NCBI RefSeq assembly: GCF_003020125.1
Contig: NZ_PYFW01000008.1
Location: forward strand, 124,001 to 188,000
From: Bradyrhizobium sp. MOS003
Lineage (GTDB): Bacteria; Pseudomonadota; Alphaproteobacteria; Rhizobiales; Xanthobacteraceae
Reading direction: 5' to 3'
Length of the DNA: 64,000 bases
This document shows, one piece after another, positions 43,902 to 51,940 of this stretch (position 1 is its first letter; each line of letters opens with the position of its first letter). A program made the position numbers and the translations under genes. The notes beneath the pieces were generated by a model. That model had not been told where the DNA came from. It was given only the letters and a program-made list of their open reading frames with translations, and did no database searches.

Positions 43902-44965
43902 ATTCGGTGGAAGAGGGCGATCTGATCGCCCGCGTCGAGGGCGCGGCTGGCGTCATCAGGCTCAACCGTCCGAAGGCGATCAACGCCGCGACGCTGGAGA
44001 TGTTTCGCGACATCGACAAGGCGCTCGACCGCTTCGAGGCCGATCCGGCCGTCGCATTGATCGTGCTGGAAGGTGCCGGCGAGCGTGGCCTGTGTGCCGG
44101 CGGTGACATTCGTACGCTCTGGGAGAGCTCGAAAGCCAATGGCGATCTCGGCAAGATCCTGTGGCGCGAGGAATACATCCTCAACGCCCGGATCAAGAAA
44201 TTCCCAAAGCCGTATGTCGCGTTCATGGACGGTATCGTGATGGGCGGCGGCGTCGGCCTCTCGGCTCATGCCAGCCACCGCATCGTCACCGATCGCACCA
44301 AGCTCGCGATGCCCGAGGTCGGGCTCGGCTTCTTTCCGGATGTCGGCGGCACCTATCTGCTGTCGCGCTCGCCGGGCGAGATCGGCACTTACTTCGGGCT
44401 GACCGGCCAGACAATGAACGGGCCCGACGCCATCCATGCGAAGTTCGCCGACGCGGTGGTGCGGTTGGCCAAATGGCCGGAGCTGCGCGAAGCGCTGACC
44501 AAGGTTCGTCCAGGCGTAACTGCGGCCGATGTCGGCAAGCTGATCAACGGCTTTGCGACCGGCGAGACCGCCGGGCCGGTGGCCGCGAAGCAGTCTGTGA
44601 TCGACGCATTGTTCGGCTTCGACCGCATGGAAGACATTTTTGCCGCGCTGAAACGTGAGGGCTCGGAGTTCGCCTTGGCGACCCTGAAGACGCTCAACGA
44701 AAAATCGCCGCGCGGTATGGTGGTGACGCTGAAACTGCTGCGGCTCGCGCGTACCGCGTCGAGCCTGGAGGAGTGCCTGGTGCGCGAATATCGCGCCGCG
44801 CTCGAAGTTTTCCGCAGCGACGATTTCCGAGAGGGCGTGCGTGCGGCCGTGATCGACAAGGACCGCAACCCGGTCTGGTCGCCGCCGCGGATCGAGGATG
44901 TGACGCCAGAGATGCTTGCGCCGTATCTCGCCGGGATCGGTGCCGACGAGCTGAAGTTCAACTAA
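43898..44965 (+). CDS. 3-hydroxyisobutyryl-CoA hydrolase (HIBCH type, crotonase fold)
   Basis: A 355-residue crotonase-family protein, longer than simple hydratases and with the HIBCH hallmarks CAGGDIRTLWE, MGGGVGLSAHASHRI, and PEVGLGFFPDVGGTYLLSR (seen as GFFPDVGGTYLL). It releases 3-hydroxyisobutyrate from its CoA ester. The ATG overlaps the stop of the dehydrogenase (ATGA), and mmsB follows by 27 bp. This supports a single valine operon. A methacrylyl-CoA hydratase is not seen in the window and may be encoded elsewhere. Confidence 0.92.
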   Translation: MNSVEEGDLIARVEGAAGVIRLNRPKAINAATLEMFRDIDKALDRFEADPAVALIVLEGAGERGLCAGGDIRTLWESSKANGDLGKILWREEYILNARIKKFPKPYVAFMDGIVMGGGVGLSAHASHRIVTDRTKLAMPEVGLGFFPDVGGTYLLSRSPGEIGTYFGLTGQTMNGPDAIHAKFADAVVRLAKWPELREALTKVRPGVTAADVGKLINGFATGETAGPVAAKQSVIDALFGFDRMEDIFAALKREGSEFALATLKTLNEKSPRGMVVTLKLLRLARTASSLEECLVREYRAALEVFRSDDFREGVRAAVIDKDRNPVWSPPRIEDVTPEMLAPYLAGIGADELKFN

Positions 44966-44992
44966 GCAACGATTGAAGCGGAGGAAACGACA

Positions 44993-45880
44993 ATGGCCAC
45001 GATCGCATTCATCGGTCTCGGCAACATGGGCGGCCCGATGGCGGCCAATCTGGTCAAGGCGGGCCACAAGGTGGTGGCGTTCGATCTCGTCGAGGCCTCG
45101 CGCAATCAGGCCAAGGCTGACGGCGCGGCCATCGCCGACAGCGCCGCGGGCGCGGCGAAGGACGCCGATGTCGTCGTCACCATGCTGCCCGCAGGCAAGC
45201 ACGTGCTCGGCGTCTGGAACGAAATCCTTCCCGCGATGACCAAGGGCGCGCTGGTCATCGACAGCTCCACCATCGACGTGGAGAGCGCGAGGGCCGCGCA
45301 TGCGCTCGCCGCCAAGCACGGCGTGCTTTCGGTGGATGCGCCGGTCTCCGGCGGCACCGGCGGCGCCAAGGGCGCGACGCTCACCTTCATGTGCGGTGGC
45401 GAGGCGAACGCATTCGCGGCGGCCAAGCCGGTGCTGGAGAACATGGGCAAGAAGATCGTCCATTGCGGCGGCGCCGGCGCGGGGCAGGCGGCCAAGATCT
45501 GCAACAACATGATCCTCGGCATCTCCATGATCGCGGTGAGCGAGGCGTTTGCACTGGCTGAGAAGCTCGGGCTCTCGCACCAGGCGCTGTTCGATGTCGC
45601 CTCGACCTCGTCGGGCCAGTGCTGGTCGCTGACGACCTATTGCCCGGTGCCGGGCCCGGTGCCGACCTCGCCCGCCAACAACGACTACAAGCCGGGCTTT
45701 GCTTCCGCGTTGATGGTGAAGGATCTGACGCTGGCGCAGGACGCCGCGAAGGCCGCGGGCGCGGCCACCCCGCTCGGCAAGCATGCGCAGGAGATCTATC
45801 AGTCTTTCGACGCAGCCGGCCAAGGCGGGGTGGATTTTTCCGGAATTATCAAGCACGTTCGCGGCCTCGCTGGACAATAG
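44993..45880 (+). CDS. mmsB: 3-hydroxyisobutyrate dehydrogenase
   Basis: A 295-residue beta-hydroxyacid dehydrogenase that oxidises 3-hydroxyisobutyrate to methylmalonate semialdehyde. The Rossmann motif GLGNMGGPMA is at residues 7-16, the substrate loop DAPVSGGTGGAKGATL near residue 120, and the catalytic Lys lies in GAGQAAKICNN near residue 170. GGAGGAAACGAC precedes the ATG. The product feeds MmsA, the first gene of the operon. Confidence 0.95.
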   Translation: MATIAFIGLGNMGGPMAANLVKAGHKVVAFDLVEASRNQAKADGAAIADSAAGAAKDADVVVTMLPAGKHVLGVWNEILPAMTKGALVIDSSTIDVESARAAHALAAKHGVLSVDAPVSGGTGGAKGATLTFMCGGEANAFAAAKPVLENMGKKIVHCGGAGAGQAAKICNNMILGISMIAVSEAFALAEKLGLSHQALFDVASTSSGQCWSLTTYCPVPGPVPTSPANNDYKPGFASALMVKDLTLAQDAAKAAGAATPLGKHAQEIYQSFDAAGQGGVDFSGIIKHVRGLAGQ

Positions 45881-45888
45881 CGAGGCTT

Positions 45889-45976
45889 CGTAGCCCGGAT
45901 GGAGCGAAGCGAAATCCGGGATAGTCCCTTCTGGGGCTGGCCGCGCCGGATTGCGCTTCGCTCCATCCGGGCTACG
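45889..45976. repeat. Palindromic intergenic repeat, family E
   Basis: An 88-bp element with perfect 23-bp terminal inverted repeats (45889-45911 and 45954-45976) beginning CGTAGCCCGGATGGAGCG. It separates mmsB from the acyl-CoA synthetase gene and would form a strong hairpin. Confidence 0.92.
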
Positions 45977-46005
45977 CTCGAACATCCATTCGACGGGCCC
46001 GGAAC

Positions 46006-47721
46006 ATGACGACATTTCAGGACGCGCGCGCGTTTCTGCTCAAGCACCGCACGGATTACGAGGCCGCGGTCAAAGGATTCCGCTGGCCGGATCCGGTTCC
46101 CTTCAATTGGGCGCTCGACTGGTTCGACGAACTGGCGAAGGATGCCGAAGCCAAGGACCGGCCGGCACTCTGGATCGTCGACGCCGCGCAGGATCGCCAG
46201 ACCAAGCTGTCCTTCGCGGCGCTCTCGAAGCGCTCAAACCAGGTCGCGAATTTCCTTCGCGCGCAGGGTCTGAAGCGCGGCGATCATCTGCTGCTGCTGC
46301 TCGGCAACGTGGTTCCGCTGTGGGAGACGATGCTGGCGGCGATGAAGCTCGGCGTCGTCGTGATTCCCGCGACCACGCTGCTCACCGCCGATGAGCTGCG
46401 CGACCGGCTCGATCGCGGCAGGGCGAAGGCGGTGGTGGCGGCCGAGGACCAGGTCGCGAAATTCGCAAGCCTGGGTGCGGAGAATATCGTCCGCATCGTG
46501 GTCGGCGCGGCCCATGACGGATGGCTCTCCTATGATGAGTCCGCAAAGGCCCTTGAGAGTTTTTCCGCCGACGGCCCCACCAATGCCGACGATCCGATGC
46601 TGCTCTATTTCACCTCGGGCACGACGGCAAAACCAAAACTCGTCCGGCACAGCCAGCGCAGCTATCCCGTCGGTCATCTCTCGACCATGTACTGGATCGG
46701 GCTGAAACCCGGCGACGTCCATCTCAACATCTCCTCGCCCGGCTGGGCCAAGCATGCATGGAGCTGTTTTTTCGCACCGTGGAATGCGGGCGCGACCGTG
46801 TTCGTGGTCAACCAGCCGCGCTTCGATGCGAAGGGCCTGCTTGCCACGATCGGCCGGTGCGGTGTCACCACGCTGTGCGCGCCGCCGACCGTGTGGCGGC
46901 TGTTCATCCAGGAGAACCTGGCGTCGTTCAAGGTGGCCTTGCGCGAGGTCTGCGGCGCCGGCGAGCCGCTCAACCCTGAAGTGATCGACCAGGTGCAGGC
47001 CGCCTGGGGTCTCACCATTCGCGACGGCTATGGCCAGACCGAAACCACGGCATTGGCCGGCAACTCGCCGGGCCAGAAGATCAAGATCGGCTCGATGGGC
47101 CGGCCGCTGCCGGGCTATCGCGTGCAGATCAGCGACGCCGACGGCAACAAGGCGAGGGAAGGCGAGGTCACGCTGGTGCTCGGCACCGAGCGGCCCGCCG
47201 GCCTGATGCAGGGCTATCAGGGCGATGACGGCAAGCTCTCCGGCGCCGAGGGCGAGCTCTATCGCAGCGGCGATGTCGTGTTCGAGGATGACGACGGCCA
47301 TCTTACCTTCGTCGGTCGTTCCGACGACGTGTTCAAGTCGTCGGATTACCGTATCAGCCCGTTCGAGCTGGAAAGCGTCTTGCTCGAGCACGAGCTTGTC
47401 GCCGAAGCGGCGGTGGTGCCGAGCCCCGATCCGATCCGGCTCGCGATCCCCAAGGCGTTCGTGCTGCTGAGATCAGGCGCGGAGCGGACGCCGGAGACCG
47501 CGCTCTCCATTTTCAAGCATCTGCACGCGCGCCTTGCGCCATTCAAGCGGATCCGCCGCCTCGAGATCGTCACCGAGCTGCCGAAGACGATCTCAGGAAA
47601 AATCCGGCGCGTTCAGCTGCGGCGGCTCGAGCGCGACGACGACCGCGAGGATCCCCTGCGCGGTCGCGAATTCCGGGAAGAGGATTTTCCGGAGCTGGTG
47701 AAGACAAGAAGTGAGACTTAA
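46006..47721 (+). CDS. AMP-dependent acyl-CoA synthetase (MACS-like)
   Basis: A 571-residue adenylate-forming ligase that activates a carboxylic acid to its acyl-CoA. The AMP-binding signature TSGTTAKPKLVRHS is near residue 205, GYGQTETT near 345, and the C-terminal hinge and lysine region is in GRSDDVFKSSDYRI and LPKTISGKIRR. The style suits medium-chain, benzoate-like or acetate substrates. It follows the family E repeat and may be on a separate transcript from the valine genes. The acid activated is unknown. Confidence 0.9.
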   Translation: MTTFQDARAFLLKHRTDYEAAVKGFRWPDPVPFNWALDWFDELAKDAEAKDRPALWIVDAAQDRQTKLSFAALSKRSNQVANFLRAQGLKRGDHLLLLLGNVVPLWETMLAAMKLGVVVIPATTLLTADELRDRLDRGRAKAVVAAEDQVAKFASLGAENIVRIVVGAAHDGWLSYDESAKALESFSADGPTNADDPMLLYFTSGTTAKPKLVRHSQRSYPVGHLSTMYWIGLKPGDVHLNISSPGWAKHAWSCFFAPWNAGATVFVVNQPRFDAKGLLATIGRCGVTTLCAPPTVWRLFIQENLASFKVALREVCGAGEPLNPEVIDQVQAAWGLTIRDGYGQTETTALAGNSPGQKIKIGSMGRPLPGYRVQISDADGNKAREGEVTLVLGTERPAGLMQGYQGDDGKLSGAEGELYRSGDVVFEDDDGHLTFVGRSDDVFKSSDYRISPFELESVLLEHELVAEAAVVPSPDPIRLAIPKAFVLLRSGAERTPETALSIFKHLHARLAPFKRIRRLEIVTELPKTISGKIRRVQLRRLERDDDREDPLRGREFREEDFPELVKTRSET

Positions 47722-47730
47722 TTGGAGCAT

Positions 47731-47834
47731 GTCATTCCGGAGCGATGCGTAGCATCGAGCCCGGAATCCATATTGGGCGGCAGAATCGTTGCCAAATGGA
47801 TTCCGGGCTCGCGCTGCGCGCGCCCCGGAATGAC
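47731..47834. repeat. Palindromic intergenic repeat, family B, copy 3
   Basis: About 104 bp from GTCATTCCGG to CCGGAATGAC with inner GGAATCCAT / ATGGATTCC arms, filling the gap between the acyl-CoA synthetase and the MaoC gene. Confidence 0.88.
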
Positions 47835-47852
47835 GGCATTTGGAGTTGCTGA

Positions 47853-48329
47853 ATGAACGAAATCTGGAAGAAGCCGCCGATCACGCTTCAGGCCTATCAG
47901 GCCATGATCGGCAAGGAGATCGGCGTGTCCTCGTGGCACCTGATCGATCAGCCCCGCATCGACACCTATGCCGACGTGACCGAGGATCACCAGTTCATCC
48001 ACGTCGATCCCGAGAGGGCGAAGGAGACGGCGTTCGGCACCACCATCGCGCACGGTTTCCTCACGATGTCGATGCTGTCGGTGATGTCCTACGAAGTGAT
48101 GCCGGCAATTGCGGGGACCACGATGGGCGTCAATTACGGCTTCGACAAGCTGCGCTTCATTTCGCCGGTCCGCTCTGGCAAGCGCGTCCGCGGCCGGTTC
48201 GTGTTGGCCGAAGCCAAGCTGCGCAAGCCGAACGAGTTGCAGTCCCGCACCAACGTCACGGTGGAGATCGAAGGCGAGGACAAGCCGGCGCTTGTCGCGG
48301 ACTGGCTCGGGTTGATCTATTTCGCCTGA
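47853..48329 (+). CDS. MaoC family dehydratase (acyl-CoA hydratase, hotdog fold)
   Basis: A 158-residue single-hotdog protein. The hydratase 2 motif is present: YADVTEDHQFIHVDPERAKETAFGTTIAHGFLT, of which DVTEDHQFIHVD carries the catalytic Asp and His and TTIAHGFLT closes the site. It would hydrate an enoyl-CoA in the R direction. ATG 47853 follows GGAGTTGCTGA. The neighbours (acyl-CoA synthetase, SDR) make a possible beta-oxidation set. Confidence 0.92.
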   Translation: MNEIWKKPPITLQAYQAMIGKEIGVSSWHLIDQPRIDTYADVTEDHQFIHVDPERAKETAFGTTIAHGFLTMSMLSVMSYEVMPAIAGTTMGVNYGFDKLRFISPVRSGKRVRGRFVLAEAKLRKPNELQSRTNVTVEIEGEDKPALVADWLGLIYFA

Positions 48330-48402
48330 TCCGGGCGTCGGTGCCGGGCTTGACCCGGCAACCCATCGCTGCTCAAAAGCCGGTCAAATCGCGCTCGGTG
48401 CA

Positions 48403-48535
48403 CCCTCTCCCCTTGCGGGAGAGGGTGGCTTCGCGGAACGCGAAGCCGGGTGAGGGGTATCTCTCCACGAACTCGGCTGCCGAGAGAGACCCACATCCGG
48501 CGCTGCGCGCCACCTTCTCCCACAAGGGGAGAAGG
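48403..48535. repeat. Palindromic intergenic repeat, family F
   Basis: About 133 bp starting CCCTCTCCCCTTGCGGGAG and ending in CTTCTCCCACAAGGGGAGAAG, with an inner GGCTTCGCGGAACGCGAAGCC dyad, abbreviated here as GGCTTCGCG / CGCGAAGCC. It lies between the MaoC and SDR genes. Confidence 0.85.
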
Positions 48536-48557
48536 GAAGAAGACAGGAAGTTGCACA

Positions 48558-49475
48558 ATGGCAATCAGGTTCGACGGACGCGTCGCCATCGTCACCGGCG
48601 CGGGCAATGGTCTCGGCAAGGCGCATGCGCTGGGGTTGGCCAGCCGCGGCGCAAAGGTCGTCGTCAACGATTTCGGCGGCGCGCGTGACGGCACCGGCGG
48701 TTCGCTGTCGCCGGCGGAGAGCGTGGTCGAGGAAATCCGCAAAGCCGGTGGCACCGCGATGGCCGACGGTGCCGACGTCTCGAATTTCGAGCAGGTCACT
48801 GCCATGGTCGAGCGCGCCACCAAGGAGTGGGGCAGCGTCGATTTGATGTGCGCCAATGCCGGCATCCTGCGCGACAAGTCGTTCGGCAAGATGGAAGCGG
48901 CCGATTTCCAGAAGGTGCTCGACGTGCATCTCGTCGGGACCTTCTATTGCTGCAAGGCGGCCTGGGCCGGCATGCGCGACCGCAGTTACGGCCGCATCGT
49001 GCTGACGACGTCGTCCTCCGGCCTCTACGGCAATTTCGGCCAGGCCAATTACGGCGCGGCGAAGTCCGGCATGGTCGGCCTGATGAACGTGCTCGCCGAA
49101 GAAGGCCGCAAGAACAACATCCGCGTCAACATCATCTCGCCGACGGCCGCGACCCGCATGACCGAAGAGCTGCTGCCGCCGCAGGCGCTGCAGCTGATGA
49201 AGCCGAACGCGATCACGCCCGCGGTCGAGTACATGCTGAGCGAGGACGCGCCGACCCGCACCATCATGGGCGCCGGCGCCGGGTCCTTTGCCGTGATCAA
49301 GATCCTGGAGAGCGAAGGCATCAACCTGCCGGAATCCGAATGGACGCCGGACGCGGTTGCCGCGCATTTCGAAGAGATCAGCGACATGTCGAAGGCCAGG
49401 GCGCTGCAGGGCGCGTTCGAGCAGACGCAGAAATACGTGGCGCAGGCCGCGGCACGGGCGGGGATCAAGCTCTGA
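48558..49475 (+). CDS. SDR family dehydrogenase (multifunctional beta-oxidation / HSD17B4-like)
   Basis: A 305-residue SDR. The glycine motif TGAGNGLG is at residues 13-20, the NDFGGARDGTG loop follows strand 2, and the active site Ser/Tyr/Lys is in TSSSGLYGNFGQANYGAAKSG (seen as NYGAAKSG). The loop and length match the dehydrogenase part of HSD17B4/FOX2, which oxidises (R)-3-hydroxyacyl-CoA. That pairs with the MaoC R-specific hydratase just upstream. ATG 48558 is used; the longer frame would run through the repeat. Confidence 0.9.
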   Translation: MAIRFDGRVAIVTGAGNGLGKAHALGLASRGAKVVVNDFGGARDGTGGSLSPAESVVEEIRKAGGTAMADGADVSNFEQVTAMVERATKEWGSVDLMCANAGILRDKSFGKMEAADFQKVLDVHLVGTFYCCKAAWAGMRDRSYGRIVLTTSSSGLYGNFGQANYGAAKSGMVGLMNVLAEEGRKNNIRVNIISPTAATRMTEELLPPQALQLMKPNAITPAVEYMLSEDAPTRTIMGAGAGSFAVIKILESEGINLPESEWTPDAVAAHFEEISDMSKARALQGAFEQTQKYVAQAAARAGIKL

Positions 49476-50689
49476 CCGACGTCGCCGTCATCGGGGCCGG
49501 TCCCGCCGGGCTGATGGCGGCGGAGGTGCTGGTGCAAGGCGGTGCCCGCGTGACGGTCTATGACGCGATGCCGTCAGCTGGCCGCAAGTTCCTGATGGCG
49601 GGCCGCGGCGGGCTCAATCTGACCCACAGCGAGCCGCTCGCTCAATTCATGGCGCGGTATCGCGAGGCGGGACCCAAGCTGCAAGCGGCGATCGAGGCGT
49701 TTTCGCCCGACGCGCTGCGCGCGTGGAGCGAAGCGCTGGGTGAGCCGACTTTCGTCGGCACCAGCGGGCGGGTGTTTCCAAAAGCGTTCAAGGCCTCGCC
49801 CTTGCTGCGCGCCTGGCTGCGGCGGCTCGATGCGAGCAGTGTACGGTTTGCGTTTCGCCATCGCTGGACCGGCTGGGACGGTGAGGGACGGCTGCTGTTT
49901 CGAACGCCTGAGGGCGTGGCACCCGTTGTCGCCAATGCGACCGTGCTGGCGTTGGGCGGTGCAAGCTGGCCGCGGCTGGGGTCGGACGGCAGCTGGGCCG
50001 ACATCCTTGCCGCGAAGGGCGTTGCCGTCTCAGAGCTTCGGCCAGCCAATTCCGGCTTCATGGTCGCCTGGTCAAATGTGTTCCGCGATCGTTTCGAGGG
50101 TCAGCCGCTCAAGGGTGTGGCGCTGACCGTCGGTGCACACACCGTGCGCGGCGAAGCCATGATCACGCGCAGCGGCATCGAGGGCGGTGCGATTTACGCG
50201 CTGTCGGCGGAATTGCGCGAGGCGGTCCTGGGTCTCGGGCAGGCGACGCTGATGATCGCCTTGCGGCCAGATCTCGATGCCGCGGTTCTGACGACGCGGC
50301 TATCGGGCACGCGCGGCAAGCAATCGCTCGCGAACTTCCTGCGCAAGGCGGCGCAATTGTCGCCGGTCGGCATCGGCCTGTTGCAGGAGGCTGCGCTTGC
50401 ATCCGGCCGACCGCTGGCCGCGTTCTCGCCGGCCGAGCTTGCGCAACTCGTGAACGCGATTCCGGTGCAGCTCACCGGCGTTGCTCCGATCGAGCGCGCG
50501 ATCTCGACCGCGGGAGGGATCACCTTCGACGAACTCGACGAGCACTTCATGCTGCGCAAGCTGCCCGGCGTTTTCGCCGCTGGCGAGATGCTGGATTGGG
50601 AAGCGCCGACCGGTGGGTATTTGTTGCAGGCGTCGTTCGCGACGGGGGCTGCGGCGGGCAGGGGCGTGCTGGAGCGGCTCAAGCACTAA
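49472..50689 (+). CDS. TIGR03862-type NAD(P)/FAD-dependent oxidoreductase (HI0933-like), CTG start
   Basis: A flavoprotein of about 405 residues. The dinucleotide motif VIGAGPAGLMAAEVL begins six codons after the proposed start, and AGRKFLMAGRGGLNLTHSE, GETGRVFPK-like GTSGRVFPKAFKAS and CTGGEMLDWEAPTGGYLLQ-like GEMLDWEAPTGGYLL are family marks. No ATG, GTG or TTG lies in frame near the domain start. A CTG at 49472 overlapping the SDR stop (CTGA) would give MTDVAVIG and fits homologues. The next ATG downstream would destroy the FAD motif. Function unknown. Confidence 0.85.
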   Translation: MTDVAVIGAGPAGLMAAEVLVQGGARVTVYDAMPSAGRKFLMAGRGGLNLTHSEPLAQFMARYREAGPKLQAAIEAFSPDALRAWSEALGEPTFVGTSGRVFPKAFKASPLLRAWLRRLDASSVRFAFRHRWTGWDGEGRLLFRTPEGVAPVVANATVLALGGASWPRLGSDGSWADILAAKGVAVSELRPANSGFMVAWSNVFRDRFEGQPLKGVALTVGAHTVRGEAMITRSGIEGGAIYALSAELREAVLGLGQATLMIALRPDLDAAVLTTRLSGTRGKQSLANFLRKAAQLSPVGIGLLQEAALASGRPLAAFSPAELAQLVNAIPVQLTGVAPIERAISTAGGITFDELDEHFMLRKLPGVFAAGEMLDWEAPTGGYLLQASFATGAAAGRGVLERLKH

Positions 50690-50692
50690 CCG

Positions 50693-50780
50693 CCGTCATT
50701 GCGAGCGTAGCGAAGCAATCCAGAGTCTGTCCGCGGTAAGAGTCTGGATTGCTTCGTCGCTTCGTTCCTCGCAATGACGG
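50693..50780. repeat. Palindromic intergenic repeat, family A, copy 3
   Basis: About 88 bp with ends CCGTCATTGCG and GCAATGACGG, between the converging flavoprotein and aldolase genes. It differs from other copies by a shortened left arm (GAGCGTAGCGAAGC). Confidence 0.9.
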
Positions 50781-50796
50781 TCGAGAGAGTTGCGGC

Positions 50797-51876
50797 CTAC
50801 CGCAACTTCCCGCGCGCCGCCACCGGCAGCGTTCCGATGATCTCCTCGCCGCGGACCATCACCACTTCGTCCATCATGTTGACGACGACGCAGACGTGGT
50901 TCGGCACGATGCGGACGACGTCGCCGACGTTGGGCCGCGTGTTGCTGCGGGAGAGATCGAGGAAGCCGTGCTCCTCGGCGAATTTCGCGATCTTGGCTTC
51001 GGGGTGCTCGAGGATCAGGCCGTGGCCGTCGAGGCCACCGGTATCAGTGGTCAGCGTCTTCGAGCCGGCGTCGAGAATACCGCGCTCGGGAGCGGCGCGG
51101 CTCACCACGGTCGAATAGATGTGCAGCGCGCAGTCGTCCCAGCTGGCGACGCCGGCCGCGACCTGCATGCGGTCGTTGTAGATGTAGGTGCCGAAGCGGT
51201 GCTCGGTGCCGCCCTTGAGCTTGCCGATGTTCGTGAGGTTCGGCGTGCCGCCGGTCGAGACGATCTTGGCGTCTAGCCCGTGCGCGCGCACGCCGGCCAA
51301 CGCCTCGTCGAGAAATTTCTGCGCATCGCCCCAGCCGGTCTCGGTCGGATACATCATGAAGCCGGCGAATTGCAGTCCCTTCGATGCGGCGATCTCGCGC
51401 GCCAGAGCAATGGCTTCGGCGGGCGTCTCGACGCCGGCGCGTTTGCGTCCGGTGTCGCATTCGACCACGACCAAGAGCGGGCGGCCCGACGCCGCAGCAG
51501 CCTTGGGCAGGCCGGCGACGACGGTGGAATTGTCGGCCGCGACCGTCATGCTGACCTTGGCATTCAGCGCGCCGAGCCGCGCCATCTTCTCCTCGCCGAG
51601 AAGGTTGTAGCTGATCAGGATGTCATCGATGCCGGCATTGGCCATGATCTCGGCCTCGCCGATCTTCTGGCAGGTGATGCCCCTGGCGCCGGCCGCGACC
51701 TGCATCTTCGCGAGCGTCGGGTTCTTGTGCGTCTTGATGTGGGGACGGTTGGCGATGCCGGCGTCATCGCAGGCTTGCTGTATCCGCGCGATGTTGCGCT
51801 CGACCTTGTCCATGTCGATGACGGCGCAGGGCGTGCCGTATTCGCGGGCGATCTTGGCGGCGAGAGTGGTGGTCAT
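50797..51876 (-). CDS. DSD1-family PLP enzyme (D-threonine aldolase / 3-hydroxy-D-aspartate aldolase type)
   Basis: A 359-residue fold-type III PLP protein. The PLP lysine is predicted in RPHIKTHKNP near residue 50, and the barrel continues with GITCQKIGEAE and VVECDTGRKRAGV, then a C-terminal domain with the metal-site style HGLILEHPEAKI and PNHVCVVVNMMD. D-threonine aldolases, D-3-hydroxyaspartate aldolases and D-serine dehydratases share this layout. The exact substrate is not resolved. ATG 51876; a 64-bp gap separates it from the ABC-F gene on the same strand. Confidence 0.88.
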   Translation of the reverse strand: MTTTLAAKIAREYGTPCAVIDMDKVERNIARIQQACDDAGIANRPHIKTHKNPTLAKMQVAAGARGITCQKIGEAEIMANAGIDDILISYNLLGEEKMARLGALNAKVSMTVAADNSTVVAGLPKAAAASGRPLLVVVECDTGRKRAGVETPAEAIALAREIAASKGLQFAGFMMYPTETGWGDAQKFLDEALAGVRAHGLDAKIVSTGGTPNLTNIGKLKGGTEHRFGTYIYNDRMQVAAGVASWDDCALHIYSTVVSRAAPERGILDAGSKTLTTDTGGLDGHGLILEHPEAKIAKFAEEHGFLDLSRSNTRPNVGDVVRIVPNHVCVVVNMMDEVVMVRGEEIIGTLPVAARGKLR

Positions 51877-51940
51877 GGAAGTCTCTTAGTTGGCGCGCAT
51901 TCTGATCGCAAAACCGGTGCCCACTTTTGCGGAATGCGCG

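Noticed and set aside
43772-46015. Minus-strand open frame of 747 codons
   Set aside because: Antisense to the crotonase and mmsB genes, with shadow composition and passing through the family E repeat.
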